Source: Benincasa hispida (taxonomy: Eukaryota; Streptophyta; Magnoliopsida; Cucurbitales; Cucurbitaceae). Taken from it: a DNA stretch of 64,000 nt. Within the stretch, counting starts at the first letter, position 1, and each line of letters opens with the position of its first letter. Below are positions 1 to 11,599 of the stretch, in pieces. Under the pieces are notes generated by a model, which saw only the letters and a list, made by a program, of their open reading frames with translations, was not told the origin of the DNA and did not search any database. Location of the stretch: assembly GCF_009727055.1 (NCBI RefSeq), contig NC_052351.1, positions 4,153,180 to 4,217,179 on the forward strand, written 5' to 3'. Position numbers and translations under genes: made by a program.

Positions 1-1263
1 ACAAAGCAACAAAAATATGAAATAAGAAATTTCTCCACTTTCTCCAACTTTCTTTGAATTTTCACTAATGCATGTATCTTACAAGCTCCATCAAATGCCT
101 CTATTATAGGTAAAATGACAAGTAGAGGTGGTTTATTTAGACACTAACAATGAGTATTTACAAGACACATGACAACATATGTGGGGTGTAGAGAGAGTAA
201 CATTTGACTTTTGACATTAAGAATGAGGATCTATTTTATACATAATTTGTAAATAATGTGGACTTGTAATCACTTACTGATTTTGAAATTTGTAGCCTCA
301 AGTGATTCACTCATACGAGCTTTAGGAAGAGTAATTATTTTTTGATGAATATACCTCTCTTTCAAGTTTTTCCACAAGACACGGGGATTTTTTCTCCATT
401 TTCAATCTCTCGTGGAGATGACAACGAAAGAAAATCATAGCTTTTGCTTTGTCCTGACTGGATGTCGTATTTCTTTTTTTAATAGTCTCTTCCAAGATTC
501 ATAACATCTAGGTGGATTTCGACATCAAGCACCCATGAAAAATATATTTGTCGTTATATTAAGGGTGGAAAATTCTAATTTTGTGAGATTTGTTATGACA
601 ACACTATATTATAAAATATTGTGTCTATATTAGAGATTTGAGCTATTTTTAAATATAGAAAAATAAACCAAAATATTTACAAAATATAGTAAAATTTTAG
701 AACTATCAATAATAAACGCTGATAGACACTGATAGACCTATCAGTTTCTATCAACGTCTATCATTGATAGTTCTAAAATTTTGCTTATCCAGTAAATATT
801 TTCAACAGTTTTACCTTTGAAATAATTTCTCTAGAAAATTTAATAGATATTAAATATGTAAAATAGCATTAAATTTATTATTATAATACAGAGAAAAAAA
901 AATCCGATCTACTTTTAGGACCTAACTCATCGAGGAAACGACAGGAGCTTGTACTGATAACGTGTTGTGAATTTGAGGAGCACAATAGTGCACAACGAAA
1001 ACACGAATATGGAGAAAATATAATATAATAATAAAATAAATAAAACATAATATATAAATAAACAAAAATAAAAAAACAACAAAAATATGAAATAAGAAAT
1101 TTCTTCACTTTCTCCAACTTTCTTTGAATTTTTCCAATGTATGTATCTTACAAGCTCCACCAAAAATAAATTGATTTATTTGGACACTAAAAATAGAATA
1201 TTTACATGTGACTTTTGACATAAGAACTAATATTTATTTTACACCTAATTTATAATATTTACC
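1..1263 (-). mobile_element. Short Copia-like LTR element without coding (partial)
   Basis: Two direct repeats, about 1-260 and 1078-1263, share long near-identical stretches, including the tract around AAATATGAAATAAGAAATTT. On the minus strand the right copy ends at 963 in ACA followed by CGTTATCAGTACAAGC. That matches the layout downstream of the 5' LTR of element A (ACA then CGTTATTAGCATGAGC at 3577-3595). I therefore read 963-1263 as a minus-strand 5' LTR with its primer-binding region at about 945-962, and 1-260 as part of the 3' LTR running off the window. Only about 700 bp lie between them. They hold a MITE and no recognisable gag or pol, so the element looks non-autonomous or internally deleted. 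LTR outer ends are uncertain because clear TG/CA termini are not seen. Confidence 0.45.
640..838. mobile_element. MITE-like inverted-repeat element
   Basis: A palindromic element centred near 740. The inner arms, AAAATTTTAGAACTATCAAT at about 691 and its reverse complement ending at about 782, continue into GATAGAC/CTATCAG units. The similarity extends outward through AAATATTT-containing flanks to about 640 and 838, giving arms near 100 bp with scattered mismatches. It carries no coding capacity. It lies inside the short LTR element at 1-1263. The superfamily was not determined, because target-site duplications could not be fixed. Confidence 0.55.
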
Positions 1264-2283
1264 ATAGAAAATTTGTACTAAAATTGACTTTTATTCTTCG
1301 ACCAAACACAAACACGCTATCAAATTAAGGTCAAATTTAACCATAAATTAATTTAAAACAAGCATTGCAATTTTTATCATCATATTATTTTTCATTAATT
1401 GTCCACTAATTGTTTCTTTAAGAAAAGTGTAAAACTCTTAATACGTTTTACAAAAATAAAAAAAAAAAAAATCAATTAATGCACAAATTAACCCATTAAA
1501 TAACTTTGCCAAATTTGCTCATTTTGAAATGAAAAAAATAGTTGACTAAAATTAGTTTGGATTAGTGGTATTTCTGAAGGAGGTTAAAATAATCTTTTTA
1601 TTGAATTTTTTAGTTCTTTTTAAGATAAAAAATCATATACAGTTACAATAAATAATTCTTGGACTGGCCGCGTAAATTCTGATTTTGATCCAGATATTCA
1701 ATCTCGCTGCTGAGATGCTCAATTGACTCATTAACCTTGATAGGAAGATGGCTTATTCAATAATTCGTGCATAAAGATAAAGAACTTTGAGTGAGAAAAT
1801 AATTGAAGGTTATGAAATTTTTAACACAATAATCTTGAATTTGTTATGATACCATATTAAATAGCTATCCAAATGTTTAAGATTTATTTTAATTTCTCTT
1901 TAATCTCAATTCATTTAACCATAAACAAGGGATTTGCATACAAATGGCAATAAGATTCTAGATTTGATTCATATCAATATATATTCGCCGGCCGCCATGT
2001 ATGAAGTTTATAAAATGAATAGGGGGATTGGATTTATATGTTACCATTAATTTCAAACATATTATATATATATATTATGGACGGCCAAATTAATTATTAG
2101 ACTCCTTCAAATTCATTCCACCTAATTTCTCCTTCATCCATCTTAAATTCTCTCTCTATAAAAATGAAGTTTTTGGATTCTCATTTTACAAACTCAACAT
2201 CAAAACTTTTAAATTCTCTTCTTGCAAACCGAGATCATATAAAATTACATCCTTCTAGATCCCTCAACATTTCTTCATTGGTC
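1264..2283. other. Non-coding AT-rich stretch upstream of GLP1
   Basis: No supportable gene was found. The last 250 bp act as the presumed promoter of the GLP1 copy. The block around 2080-2100 (GGACGGCCAAATTAATTATT) recurs at 43957-43980 beside a GLP relic, so it belongs to the duplicated GLP unit. Confidence 0.5.
2157..2164 (+). promoter_or_regulatory. Candidate TATA box of GLP1
   Basis: TATAAAAA after a CT-rich run (CTCTCTC), about 120 bp upstream of the GLP1 start codon. The other GLP copies have TATA-like boxes at comparable distances. Confidence 0.5.
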
Positions 2284-3024
2284 ATGGCATCCAAATCTAT
2301 CATTTTGGACTTCTCGTCGTAATGTGCGTCGGTGTCGTTTCGCATCTGATTCCAATCCTCTCCAAGATTTTTGCGTTGCAGATCTAAACAATATGGGTAA
2401 ATATATAAATAACTATTTCAAACATATTTAATCTTTTAGTCGAGAACATATGTCTGCATTTTAATTAACTTAATGTTGTTTATGAATGTAGTGAAAGTGA
2501 ATGGAGTTGTATGTAAAGATCCCAAAGATGTGACAGCTAGTGATTTCTTCTTTAGTGGGCTTAACAAAGTAGGGAAACACATCAAATCCAGTTGGTCTCG
2601 AGTGAGCGCGGTGAATGTAACTTCAAATTCCAGGGCTCAACACTCTCGGCATCCTTTTAGCACGTGTCGACTACGCGCCATTGGTATCAACCCACCACAT
2701 ACTCACCCGCGTGCCACTGAGATCTTGACCGTCCTCGAAGGAACCCTTCTTTGTTGGTTTTGTAACCTCTAACACCGAGAATCGTTTTTCACAAAGGTGT
2801 TCAGAAGGGTGATGTGTTTGTTTTCCCATGGTCTCATTCACTTCCAACAGAATATCGGGCATGGACCGGTGGTTGCTCTTGCCGCTCTCAGTAGCCAGAA
2901 CCCAGGAGTATTACCATTTCTAATGCTGTGTTTGGATCAAAGCCCGACATCTCAAGTGATATTCTTGCAAAGGCTTTCCAAACTGATAAATCCATTATCG
3001 CTGGAATTCACAGCCAAGTTCTAG
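2284..3024 (+). pseudogene. GLP1: frameshifted germin-like protein gene
   Basis: Two-exon germin-like gene. Exon 1 is about 2284-2396, with donor GTAAAT. Exon 2 is 2492-3024, with acceptor TAG and stop TAG. The intron falls at the same codon as in the intact copies. Recognisable pieces are a signal-peptide start (MASK), the [14 protein letters not shown] region, [13 protein letters not shown], the metal-site box [10 protein letters not shown] and the second box [10 protein letters not shown]. The frame is broken repeatedly. Exon 1 hits an early stop after about 12 codons. Exon 2 shifts before HPRATE, again after GTLL and again after SSQNPGV. Compared with GLP4 the breaks are one-base indels in otherwise well kept sequence. 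This could be a young pseudogene or uncorrected consensus errors, since error-rich sequence occurs elsewhere in the window. An intact product would be a secreted cell-wall cupin. Confidence 0.8.
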
Positions 3025-3246
3025 AAGTCATTGGTTTAGGTTTACAATTATTACTTTTTATGTTTTGAGTTTTCTTGTATGTGATGAAATCTTCGATTCT
3101 TTATTTGTTTGGATGTTGTGTTCCTTTTGATTGTATTCGTTTTGAGAGTCGTTGATTTGTTTAACAATTAGCTGTAATTTTAATTGATTCGAATTGGGTG
3201 GTCTTTAACTTTAATGCACCATTTTACTTTTCAATTATTTGATCAT
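3025..3246. other. 3' flank of GLP1
   Basis: AT-rich downstream sequence containing TTCTTTATTTGTTTGGATG and GTTTTGAGAGTCGTTGA, which recur at about 43990-44090 as part of a decayed GLP unit. It ends where the element A LTR begins. Confidence 0.5.
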
Positions 3247-3579
3247 TATTATGAGATATTATAATAATAAATAGATGGCCCATTGCTTAGTGTCCCAAAG
3301 CCATGTGTCACTCTTCATAATTGTCCATGTGCCTTGTAATTATTCATGCTTGGGTCTATGTAAGTCCACAACCTACTGACATTTTGTGGATTCTTAAAAT
3401 CACACATACATTAATGAGAATTCCACTTCCACTAATTTTCATATTATCCAATTTATAATTTTAGTTATTTTATGTTTTTAGTTATTTATTTTATATTCTA
3501 ATATTATTATATAAAATATATTATATATTTATTTTATCTATAATCCGTGTTCCTGTTTGTGTCTCAAAATTCAAAAACA
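3247..3579 (+). repeat. 5' LTR of Copia element A
   Basis: About 333 bp starting TATTATGAGA and ending AAAACA. It aligns with the 3' LTR at 32943-33315, sharing blocks such as GTGTCCCAAAGCCAT, GTCCATGTG, ACACATACAT and GAGAATTCCACTT. The preceding five bases are ATCAT and the five after the 3' LTR are ATAAT, a possible 4/5 target-site duplication. The primer-binding region GTTATTAGCATGAGC follows at 3581-3595. Confidence 0.65.
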
Positions 3580-3639
3580 CGTTATTAGCATGAGCTTTTG
3601 TCGTTTTTCTCCGCTAAAGGTAGGTCCTAGAGTGTTGCC

Positions 3640-4463
3640 ATGACAAACCTTACAAAATTAGAATTCACAGCCCTTGATATTAATAGCAATAATTATTTGT
3701 CATGGGTGCTCGATGCCGAAATTCACCTGAATGCTATAAACTTGGGAGAAACAATTAAAGAAGAAAAAATTGACATCCAGTCAGGGCAAAGCAAAAACTA
3801 TATTTTTCTTCATCATCATCTTCACGAGGGTTTTGAAAAATGGAGTACCTTACAATAAAAGATGCCCATATCTTATGGAAAAATTTGAAAGAGAGATATG
3901 ATTATAAAAAAAAAAGTTATTCTTTCCTATTATGAGTGGATGCACTTGAGACTACAAGATTTCAAATCAGTAAGTAAGTGAATTACAACTCCGTATTATT
4001 TAAAATCAGTTCAAAATTGTTATTATGCAGCGAGAAAATTACTGATATGTTAGAGAAGACATTTTCTACATTTCATGTCTCAAATATGCTCCGACAGCAG
4101 CAATATCGAGAGAAAGGTTTTAAACTGTATTCTGAATTAATTTCATGTCTTTTCGTGGCCGAACAAAATAACGAGTTATTGATGAAAAATCATGAATCTC
4201 GACCAACTAGAACAACACCATTCATTGAAGTGAATGTTATAAATTTTAATAATAATCGTGGTCGAGGTTGTGGTCGTGACCGTGGCAGAGGAAGAAATAA
4301 TTATTATTTCGTAGTGGTCGTTCTAATCATTTAAATTTTAAAAGAACCACACAAAATGATGATCACAAAGAAAAAGCTCCACAAGATAAAACTTCAAAGA
4401 GTGTTGAAAATAAATGCTTTCGATGCGGAATGATTGAACATTGGTCACGTACCTGTCGTACGT
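3640..4463 (+). pseudogene. Element A gag (Copia), disrupted
   Basis: It begins MTNLTKLEFTALDINSNNY followed by LSWVLDAEIHL, typical of the N-terminus of plant Copia Gag. After several stops and frameshifts it continues through a basic Arg/Gly-rich stretch (RGRGCGRDRGRGRNN, around 4258-4295). It ends in a CCHC zinc knuckle, CFRCGMIEHWSRTC, at about 4417-4460. Gag forms the particle that packages element RNA. The open segments 3640-3858 and 3978-4334 are in different frames, so no full-length protein can be made. It lies 45 bp downstream of the primer-binding region, as expected. Confidence 0.75.
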
Positions 4464-6118
4464 AAAACACTTAATTGATCTCTATCAAGCCTCCTTGAAG
4501 GAAAAAGACAAAAATGTGGAAGAAAATTTTGCATACCAGGATAATGACATATTTGACCCATCCCGCACGACAAATTTGGTTGTGACGGACTTTTTTGAAT
4601 CTCCTGAAGTGAAGATTGGCACAAATTGTGGCACATCAAGTGTTTCTTTTGATTTTGAGAATATCTAGACTTAATTTTATTGTTTTCTATTATCTATCTT
4701 CATGTTTTATTTTAGTAACTTTTGTATATTTTAAGTGTTATTTTTCTTATTGTAATTATTTTCTTTTAATGAAGAAACATGGATCATTTTCATACGTTAG
4801 GTGTTTCAAAAAAGAGCAAAGAAGACCTATGTCTAGCAGACAGTGTAACTACACACATAATACTTACAAATAAAAATAGTTATCGAATTTGACAATGCTG
4901 AAAACAAAAGTAAATACAATATTAGATTCAACAAACTTGATTGAAGGTTTTACAATTGACAATGCATTGTTCTCTAGTCAATCAAAGAGAAATCTTCAAA
5001 GTTTTAAAGATATACGTTGCAATTGTTATCATATTGAGATTGATAGTAAGAATAATGTGGAATTTCTATATATGATATCCACTGTCTCAAATGAAAAATG
5101 TATATTGGAATAGTTGCCTACTATATTTTCTGGATTGTATTATACTCATATATAAGTAATTGAAATATATGCAACAATGAACCTGAAGTTCATGAATCCA
5201 GACATATTTACAATTTGGCATGACCGATTGGGTCATCTAGGATCTATAATGATGAGGATAATTATTGAGAAATCAAATAGATACCCATTGAAGAACTAGA
5301 AGATTCTTCAATCTAATGAATTATCATGTGATACTTGCTCTCAAGAAAAATTGATAATTAGACCATCACCAGCTAAAGTGGGGACTGAATCACCTGCATT
5401 TTTAGGGGGAAATGAATTCACGGTGATAAAAGTTAGTCTTGTGGACCCCATTAACCCACCAAGTGGACCATTTAGATATTTTATGGTATTAATAGATGCA
5501 TCCAGCAGTTGGTCACACGTGTGCTTATTATCAAGTCGAAATCTTGCATTTGCAAGATTACTTGCTCAAATAATTAAGTTAAGAGCACAATTTCCTGATT
5601 ATACAATTAAAACCATTCGTCTTGATAATGCTGGTGAATTTACATTCCAAGCTTTTGATAATTATTGTATGTCAATTGGGATAAGTGTTGAACATTTTGT
5701 AGCTCATATTCATGCACAAAATTGTTTAGCATAATCATTTATAAAACATTTGCAATTAATTGCAAGACCATTACTTATGAGAGTTAAGCTTCCTTCATCT
5801 GTCTGGGGACATGTTATTTTGCATGCAGCGTCATTTGTACGCATTAAGCCACTAGCTTATCCTAAGTACTCGCCATTATAATTAGCTTATGGTCATAAGC
5901 CAAATATTTTTCATCTGAGAATTTTTGGATGTGCAGTATATGTTCTAATTGCTTCACCATAACGCATTAAGATGGGTCCTCAAAAGAGGTTAGGAATATA
6001 TGTTGGGTATGATTTCCCATCAATTATTAAATACCTTGAGCCCCTGATGGGTGATGTATTAACTGCACGATTTGCTGATTGTCATTTTAATGAGACAAAT
6101 TTTCAACATTAGGGGGAG
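4464..6118 (+). pseudogene. Element A protease and integrase region, disrupted
   Basis: The aspartic protease motif survives as DSVTTHTIL at about 4838-4864 (family form D-S/T-G-T). It is followed by GAG-pre-integrase sequence WHDRLGHLG at about 5218-5243 and an integrase core at 5351-5734. The core shows RLDNAGEF carrying the second catalytic Asp. The position where the family has the catalytic Glu (QNG-LAES) is a TAA stop at 5732-5734, after which the reading continues as SFIKHLQLIARPLL. The tail GCAVYVLIASP..RIKMGPQ and YVGYDFPSIIKYLEPL ends near 6060. Integrase would insert element DNA, but this copy is dead. Reading continues to IIHLQNITNQL, where element B interrupts the codon series. 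It resumes at 29346 as PDAFIDAKK. Confidence 0.8.
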
Positions 6119-6231
6119 GAATTAAGAAGTTAGAAAAAGAAATTACATGTAATGCATCATTTAGATCCTCGTATAGATCAATGTGAACTTGAAGTTTAGA
6201 AAATAATTCATTTGCAAAATATAACAAATCA

Positions 6232-6236
6232 ATTAC
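6232..6236 (+). repeat. Target-site duplication ATTAC, left copy
   Basis: ATTAC immediately precedes the TG of the element B LTR. The same ATTAC follows the far end of an identical LTR family at 29346. Removing one copy plus the insert restores an uninterrupted coding series (N-Q-L-P-D-A) in element A. Confidence 0.8.
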
Positions 6237-8306
6237 TGTTGGGATTGGTTTCCTAATTCTCCCAGAGTCTCGTAATTTGTAAATTGTCACATTGTTATGA
6301 ATAAAACAAGAGTTATTTTATTTTTCATTTACAAATATCCATAAACAAGCTCCATGGTTATTGTATGTAAACTTAAGCATGTATATGAGATATACAAGTG
6401 GATCATGCCTTAAGTGATATCCTAAATAGGTATGTAGTATAAAGATTAAGGAGGGATACCTAATCCTAGTGACACTACGGATACAACCCGCTTTGTAGAG
6501 GTTTGCAAATGTTGCGAACTACTACAAATGGTAGATCCTGACCATTCATGTGGAGACATGCGAGCGGGGGTGTCCTATACAAAGAGTTTGTATAAGACCG
6601 GACCATAAGATGAATAGTCTCTTTATATAACGCTATTGATACTTGAAACTTACATCTCACCTAAACAATCATAGGTGACATGACCTTAATCCTGAGTGTT
6701 TTGGGAACTCCTAACTTTGAGGGCGGTCTTTTGATTAGTATGGGTAAGAATGGCTAGATTTTCAACCCAACATGCTTACCTTTTTTGGGTTTTGCCTGAT
6801 CTGGGAGCTGGAAACTCAGTTACACAAGATGAAATTCACTCCTTCCCCGAAACAGGAGTAAGTAGATAGATTGATCCCTTAAGGGTTGATTCCGGGTCTT
6901 GACCATACTGCCCACTGCTTCTCTTTGGAAGAGAGGGCTTTGTCATAGTAGAACTATGACTTATATTCATTAGAGGGATCAGTGGTACTTAAGGAGTTAG
7001 ATGTAACTACAGGGGCATAATGATAAATTGGCCCAAATGTACTTACGAGCGATCTGTGAAGGGTTATCGCACTGTTAATTGGTTGATATGGATAAAAAAT
7101 ATATCTGTAGTAAGAAGAGTGCAGCTGTCGATCTTTAGTGGAGTGCTCGATAGTTAATGGATGGTGGATCTCATGGCTAAAGAGTTTAGTCAGCTATTCA
7201 CATACCATTGAAGCTTCAAGCTACAGGTCCATAAAGTCCCCTTGGTAGCTCAATAGATTCAAGTTGAGAATCAATCCTTGGTGTTGATTTAAAATGTTCA
7301 AATTGACTAGAGGAAATTCGATTATATATGATATAATCGGTGTGATGTAGGAGATACATCAAGTGGAGGATTAATGTAAATATGATTTACATTAAGTACC
7401 ATGAAATAGAAAAAGAGCTATGATTTATATGTTTCATGAGATGAAATATTAAAACTATAGGTTATAAATATAATATGGCAAGTTGGTTATCATATTTATT
7501 TATAATAATATTAATTATTGGATAATTATCTCTTTTTCTATAATAACCAATTGAGTGGGAGGTTATTGGTAGTTTTATGGAAACCGTGAGGTAAAAGGAA
7601 AAATGTTTTCCTAAATTTAGGAGAGTTACTTAATTGAGAAAGTACTCACGAAAAGACTATCAAGTGGAATTGTTTCACTAAACAATAGTAAGTAAAGAGA
7701 CTAAAAAAATCGTGGAGTGTTACTATACGATAGTTCATTCAGCTGGTCGTAGCTAAACGATCGCAGGGAATCGTCTATACGATAGGCTGCCTTCTTCTAC
7801 ACGATTGAGCATTCGTCTATACGGTAGATATCTCTCATGTCCCACTTGTTCAATCATCTACTCGATTGTTGTTCCTCCGGTCTCTTCCTCTAACCAAGAT
7901 CATACAGAGCCCACACTTCTGGATTCTCACATCGAGAATACCAAGGTAACCATTGTGGTGGTATCCTCACTCATATGGACCGAGTTCGAGGTTTTGGAGG
8001 TCGTTCATTGTGTGTTCGTGTGGTGGTAGCTGTTAATCGTGCTGTGTTGCGGTCGTTGTGTTCGAGCGTTCGTGTACTGTTGTCTTGGAGACTGATCGAG
8101 CGTTCGTAATCGAGGAAATTTGAAGAATGAGTCTTCAAAAGTATGTATAGTTTATCCCTTGATCTCATCTGAAAGCATCTTATAATTTTGTATTGTGCAT
8201 GACTTGTTAGTTTCCGTCTCTTGACTGTAATTATTTATGTCAATTTCAAATGGAATTTGAAACGATCATTCCGCTACTCATGGAAATTTTCATCTGATTT
8301 CATTCA
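6237..8306 (+). repeat. 5' LTR of Copia element B
   Basis: About 2.07 kb, starting TGTTGGGATTGG and ending TTCATTCA. It matches the 3' LTR start at 15951 over more than 1.1 kb with few differences, and 28446-29345 for its right half. A candidate promoter and transcript start could not be placed. The right third (7700-7870) carries repeated CTATACGATAG / AAACGATCG motifs that continue into the leader. Two short open frames inside it have no recognisable product. Confidence 0.85.
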
Positions 8307-8308
8307 AT

Positions 8309-8322
8309 TGGTATGAGAGCCA
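8309..8322 (+). other. Primer-binding site of element B (initiator tRNA-Met type)
   Basis: TGGTATGAGAGCCA just 3' of the LTR. It is one mismatch from the plant Copia consensus TGGTATCAGAGCCA, which is seen intact at 13024, 23591 and 53931. Confidence 0.8.
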
Positions 8323-8649
8323 TGTTGTTCTGATATTCCAAATTTCACTTATGTTTTGAACTTCTTTTACAGTCGTGGTAGATTTTCTGTATTGCATTTA
8401 AGTGTTAAATGCGTTTGTGGATGGATGTTGATGAATGTTTATGGGTTTAATTGCCTCTGTTTAAAGCTTTCTTTCAATTACAAAGTGTTAATTTATAAGG
8501 GCCCCTGTGTTTTGGGCATAATTAACAAGCAATCGAGTATGTAATTCAAAGTGTTTGAGTTTGTCGAGTCGTTCGTGATGAAGTTTCGAAGCATGGAGAT
8601 GCGGTTCTCAACTAGAAAGAAGACCAAGAGTTGGTTGTATTGTGTAGTC

Positions 8650-9170
8650 TCAGGTAAACGATCGTTGGGATTTGGCTAAACGATCGTGTAGATTTTTTTA
8701 CGCGATCGTGTAGTATTTACTAAATGATTGTTTAGCTAATGTTAAATGATGGGTTAAAGTGTTTGCTCTATCGCGTAGTGTTGGTTGCCCGATCATGTGG
8801 ACACTGGAGGTAAATGATCGAGCGGAAGCATTTGATGCTCATCATTTAATAAAAGGCGCACGCACTAAACGATTGTGTAGTTAGCATGCCTCATCGCATA
8901 GTTACTGACTAAATGATCACGTGGTATACGATACTTTGGTGCTCACTCAGCGATCGTTTAGACGATTGTGGTTCACTGCATCGTTATCTTTAATACGATC
9001 ATTTAAGGTTTGCGTTATGCATTGCATGCTGCACGATCGCGTACCTCATGCTTCATCAAATAATAAAGGTACACGATCGTTTTTAAATGATCGTTTAGCT
9101 TTGGAAGTGTTGGTAAAGTGTTTACTCCTTCATGTAGGCGACCACTTCTTTTTTAGTACACGATCAGTGG
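8650..9170 (+). repeat. Array of ACGATCGT-type palindromes in leader B
   Basis: At least a dozen degenerate copies of a motif like TAAACGATCGTTTAG, often with GTGTAG or GCATAG following. Spacing is irregular (roughly 20-50 bp). The same array type occurs at 13360-13840, 23930-24390 and 54290-54730. Confidence 0.7.
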
Positions 9171-9447
9171 AGACGCGGACTTCGACTGAATGGTTCAAGA
9201 CCCAGTTCACCTGTTTGAATCAGTGACTCTTTGCTATTTGTAATAGCTAGCTTTCGTTTTGAGGATTTGAGGCAAATTATCCCGATTCATCAACTTTTGT
9301 TTAGTATACATGAGATGTATGTGGTTTATATGGCATAGTGTATGACATATAGATTTGAAACACACCTTAGGTTGTGCAATTATTCATGCATCATGTATTA
9401 TAAGTGTTATAATATGACATGATGAAATTACAAGAGAGCATGCACAT

Positions 9448-10108
9448 NNNNNNNNNNNNNNNNNNNNNNNNNNNNNNNNNNNNNNNNNNNNNNNNNNNNN
9501 NNNNNNNNNNNNNNNNNNNNNNNNNNNNNNNNNNNNNNNNNNNNNNNNNNNNNNNNNNNNNNNNNNNNNNNNNNNNNNNNNNNNNNNNNNNNNNNNNNNN
9601 NNNNNNNNNNNNNNNNNNNNNNNNNNNNNNNNNNNNNNNNNNNNNNNNNNNNNNNNNNNNNNNNNNNNNNNNNNNNNNNNNNNNNNNNNNNNNNNNNNNN
9701 NNNNNNNNNNNNNNNNNNNNNNNNNNNNNNNNNNNNNNNNNNNNNNNNNNNNNNNNNNNNNNNNNNNNNNNNNNNNNNNNNNNNNNNNNNNNNNNNNNNN
9801 NNNNNNNNNNNNNNNNNNNNNNNNNNNNNNNNNNNNNNNNNNNNNNNNNNNNNNNNNNNNNNNNNNNNNNNNNNNNNNNNNNNNNNNNNNNNNNNNNNNN
9901 NNNNNNNNNNNNNNNNNNNNNNNNNNNNNNNNNNNNNNNNNNNNNNNNNNNNNNNNNNNNNNNNNNNNNNNNNNNNNNNNNNNNNNNNNNNNNNNNNNNN
10001 NNNNNNNNNNNNNNNNNNNNNNNNNNNNNNNNNNNNNNNNNNNNNNNNNNNNNNNNNNNNNNNNNNNNNNNNNNNNNNNNNNNNNNNNNNNNNNNNNNNN
10101 NNNNNNNN
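9448..10108. other. Assembly gap (661 N)
   Basis: Run of N. Open frames drawn through it are meaningless. Confidence 0.99.
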
Positions 10109-10715
10109 ATTGTTCAAGATATAAACAATAATTTCTAATGCATGCACCCAAAATAAGTTATGCAATTTGAGCATAGCCTCATCAAGAACGAAACTATATC
10201 AATAAGGTTATATTCTCCTTCTAATATGTTCGTCCTATTGAGGGTACCAGTGTTAAAAATTGGGATAGATTCCATGTTCTCATATGTGAAACCCGGACTC
10301 TATTTCCTTTTTTAAGCAGGATCAGAGATAGCTAGTATGAGTTAGATCCAAGATAAAGAGTAAGGAAATTTAAAGTGATTACAGGATTTTTTAATAACTT
10401 TGAGTGAAATTTGGCTAGGTATAACCATTGCATTGCAAAGCCAAGGAGAAATGACTAAGTGTTGGAGCAACGCCATTGGTGTGGTGCCATGCATTGGCCA
10501 TGAAGTAATATGAGACCGGAGTTACTGACATGAGAGAGGCTGAAGCTAAGGCCAAGAACAACGCATGCGGTAGCCAATGCCTTGAGGGGTTTAAAAACAA
10601 CGCATGCGATGGATGGGAGCACGATGGATGCGGCGACCTTGCACCTGCGAGAAGTATGAGGTACGATGGTTTGCGCCGAAGAAATGCGTTGGTAGCATGC
10701 GCGAATGTGATGGCA

Positions 10716-10880
10716 TGTTGGATTTTATGTCCTTAAAACTCGTAGTTTGTAAATATCAATTATAATGATCGAGGTCTATCACTTACGAATATTGTTAGTC
10801 AATCATTTATATTGATTTCTTGACCATCAATGAGGTATCCGTATTCACCAGATAGCTGCAAGAGTTGTTCTGGTATTAAT
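10716..10880 (+). repeat. Fragment of a related LTR start
   Basis: TGTTGGATTTTATGTCC, then ACTCGTAGTTTGTAAATATC, resembles the first bases of LTR families B and E (TGTTGGGATT..., CTCGTAGTTTGTAAAT). It lies inside leader B, either as an internal fragment or a misjoined piece. The right end is unclear. Confidence 0.4.
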
Positions 10881-10975
10881 GGCTGGTTGAGAATGTCTCA
10901 ATTCAGAGGAGGGACAAATTGACCACCCTTCGGCGGCTTTTGTCCAAAACCTTTGAAGCATCATTGCGAAACTAG

Positions 10976-11530
10976 ATGTCACACGAGGTTCATGTTAGTT
11001 TTGCTAAACAGTATTGGATGTTGTATGTTTTTTCAATGAGTATTTGCTTAAAACCTAACGTAGGTCAATGTGTTTTTATTTTTAGCAACATGTTTGTTTT
11101 TCCGTTAAATGCCTCTAGTTTGACCGATTTCATACAGTTGAAAGAGTCTTGTAAAACGTATTTTGTGGTAAATGACCTCGAGTTTGTCATGGTTGAGGAG
11201 TGTCCTCAAGTCCCAACCCTTAATGCACCATGAAGTGTTCATAATGCATATGAGGTGTGGATGAAGGCTAAGTCATCGACCCGACTTCACATTTTGGCTA
11301 GCATACTTGATGTTTTGGCCAAGAGGGTTGAGAACATGGTCATTGCACATGAGATCATGGACTCGTTGCAAACATTGTTTGAACGTCAGTTCTTACTTTT
11401 CGAGCACAGAGGGATGGATGACAAAACCAGTAGTGTCAATTCCCAAGTGAAACTCCAGGAAGAGAAAGCAAGTGTTGCTGACTCTATTAAAGTTCATCGA
11501 CGAGAAGTGTTCTCTAAAATGGAACTTTGA
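10976..11530 (+). pseudogene. Element B gag, truncated and frameshifted
   Basis: Fragments match the gag of element E. One piece reads YFVVNDLEFVMVEECPQVP and the next WMKAKSSTRLHILASILDVLAKR followed by MVIAHEIMDSL. The first piece (to 11233) and the second (11255-11530) are separated by a stop. After about 11400 the conserved gag core and the CCHC knuckle seen in element E are missing, and reading jumps to a short tail and the protease. This indicates an internal deletion of several hundred bases as well as point lesions. Confidence 0.7.
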
Positions 11531-11599
11531 GCTTATTTAGGTTATGATACTAATCCTGCTACTCTCCAAAAGAGGAGGATATCTAAAGACAGTAAATAA

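Larger units (their letters stand above)
8323..10975 (+). other. Leader of element B, non-coding
   Basis: Long untranslated leader between PBS and gag. It holds a dense array of palindromic ACGATCGT-like motifs at 8650-9170. A block conserved in the leaders of C and E follows (around 9300-9440, with ACATGAGATGTATG and ATTATAAGTGTTATAATATG). An assembly gap interrupts it. From 10255 to 10715 it contains an unrelated segment rich in CGCATGCG. No gene is supported. Confidence 0.6.

Noticed and set aside
8650..9170. Possible CRISPR-like or satellite array of CGATCG motifs
   Set aside because: Repeat length and spacing are irregular, the setting is an LTR leader in a plant genome, and no cas genes exist; reported as leader palindromes instead.
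9384..10174. Long open frames across N runs (also at 24556-24999 and 33877-34198)
   Set aside because: They are open only because N translates as unknown; no real codons exist there.
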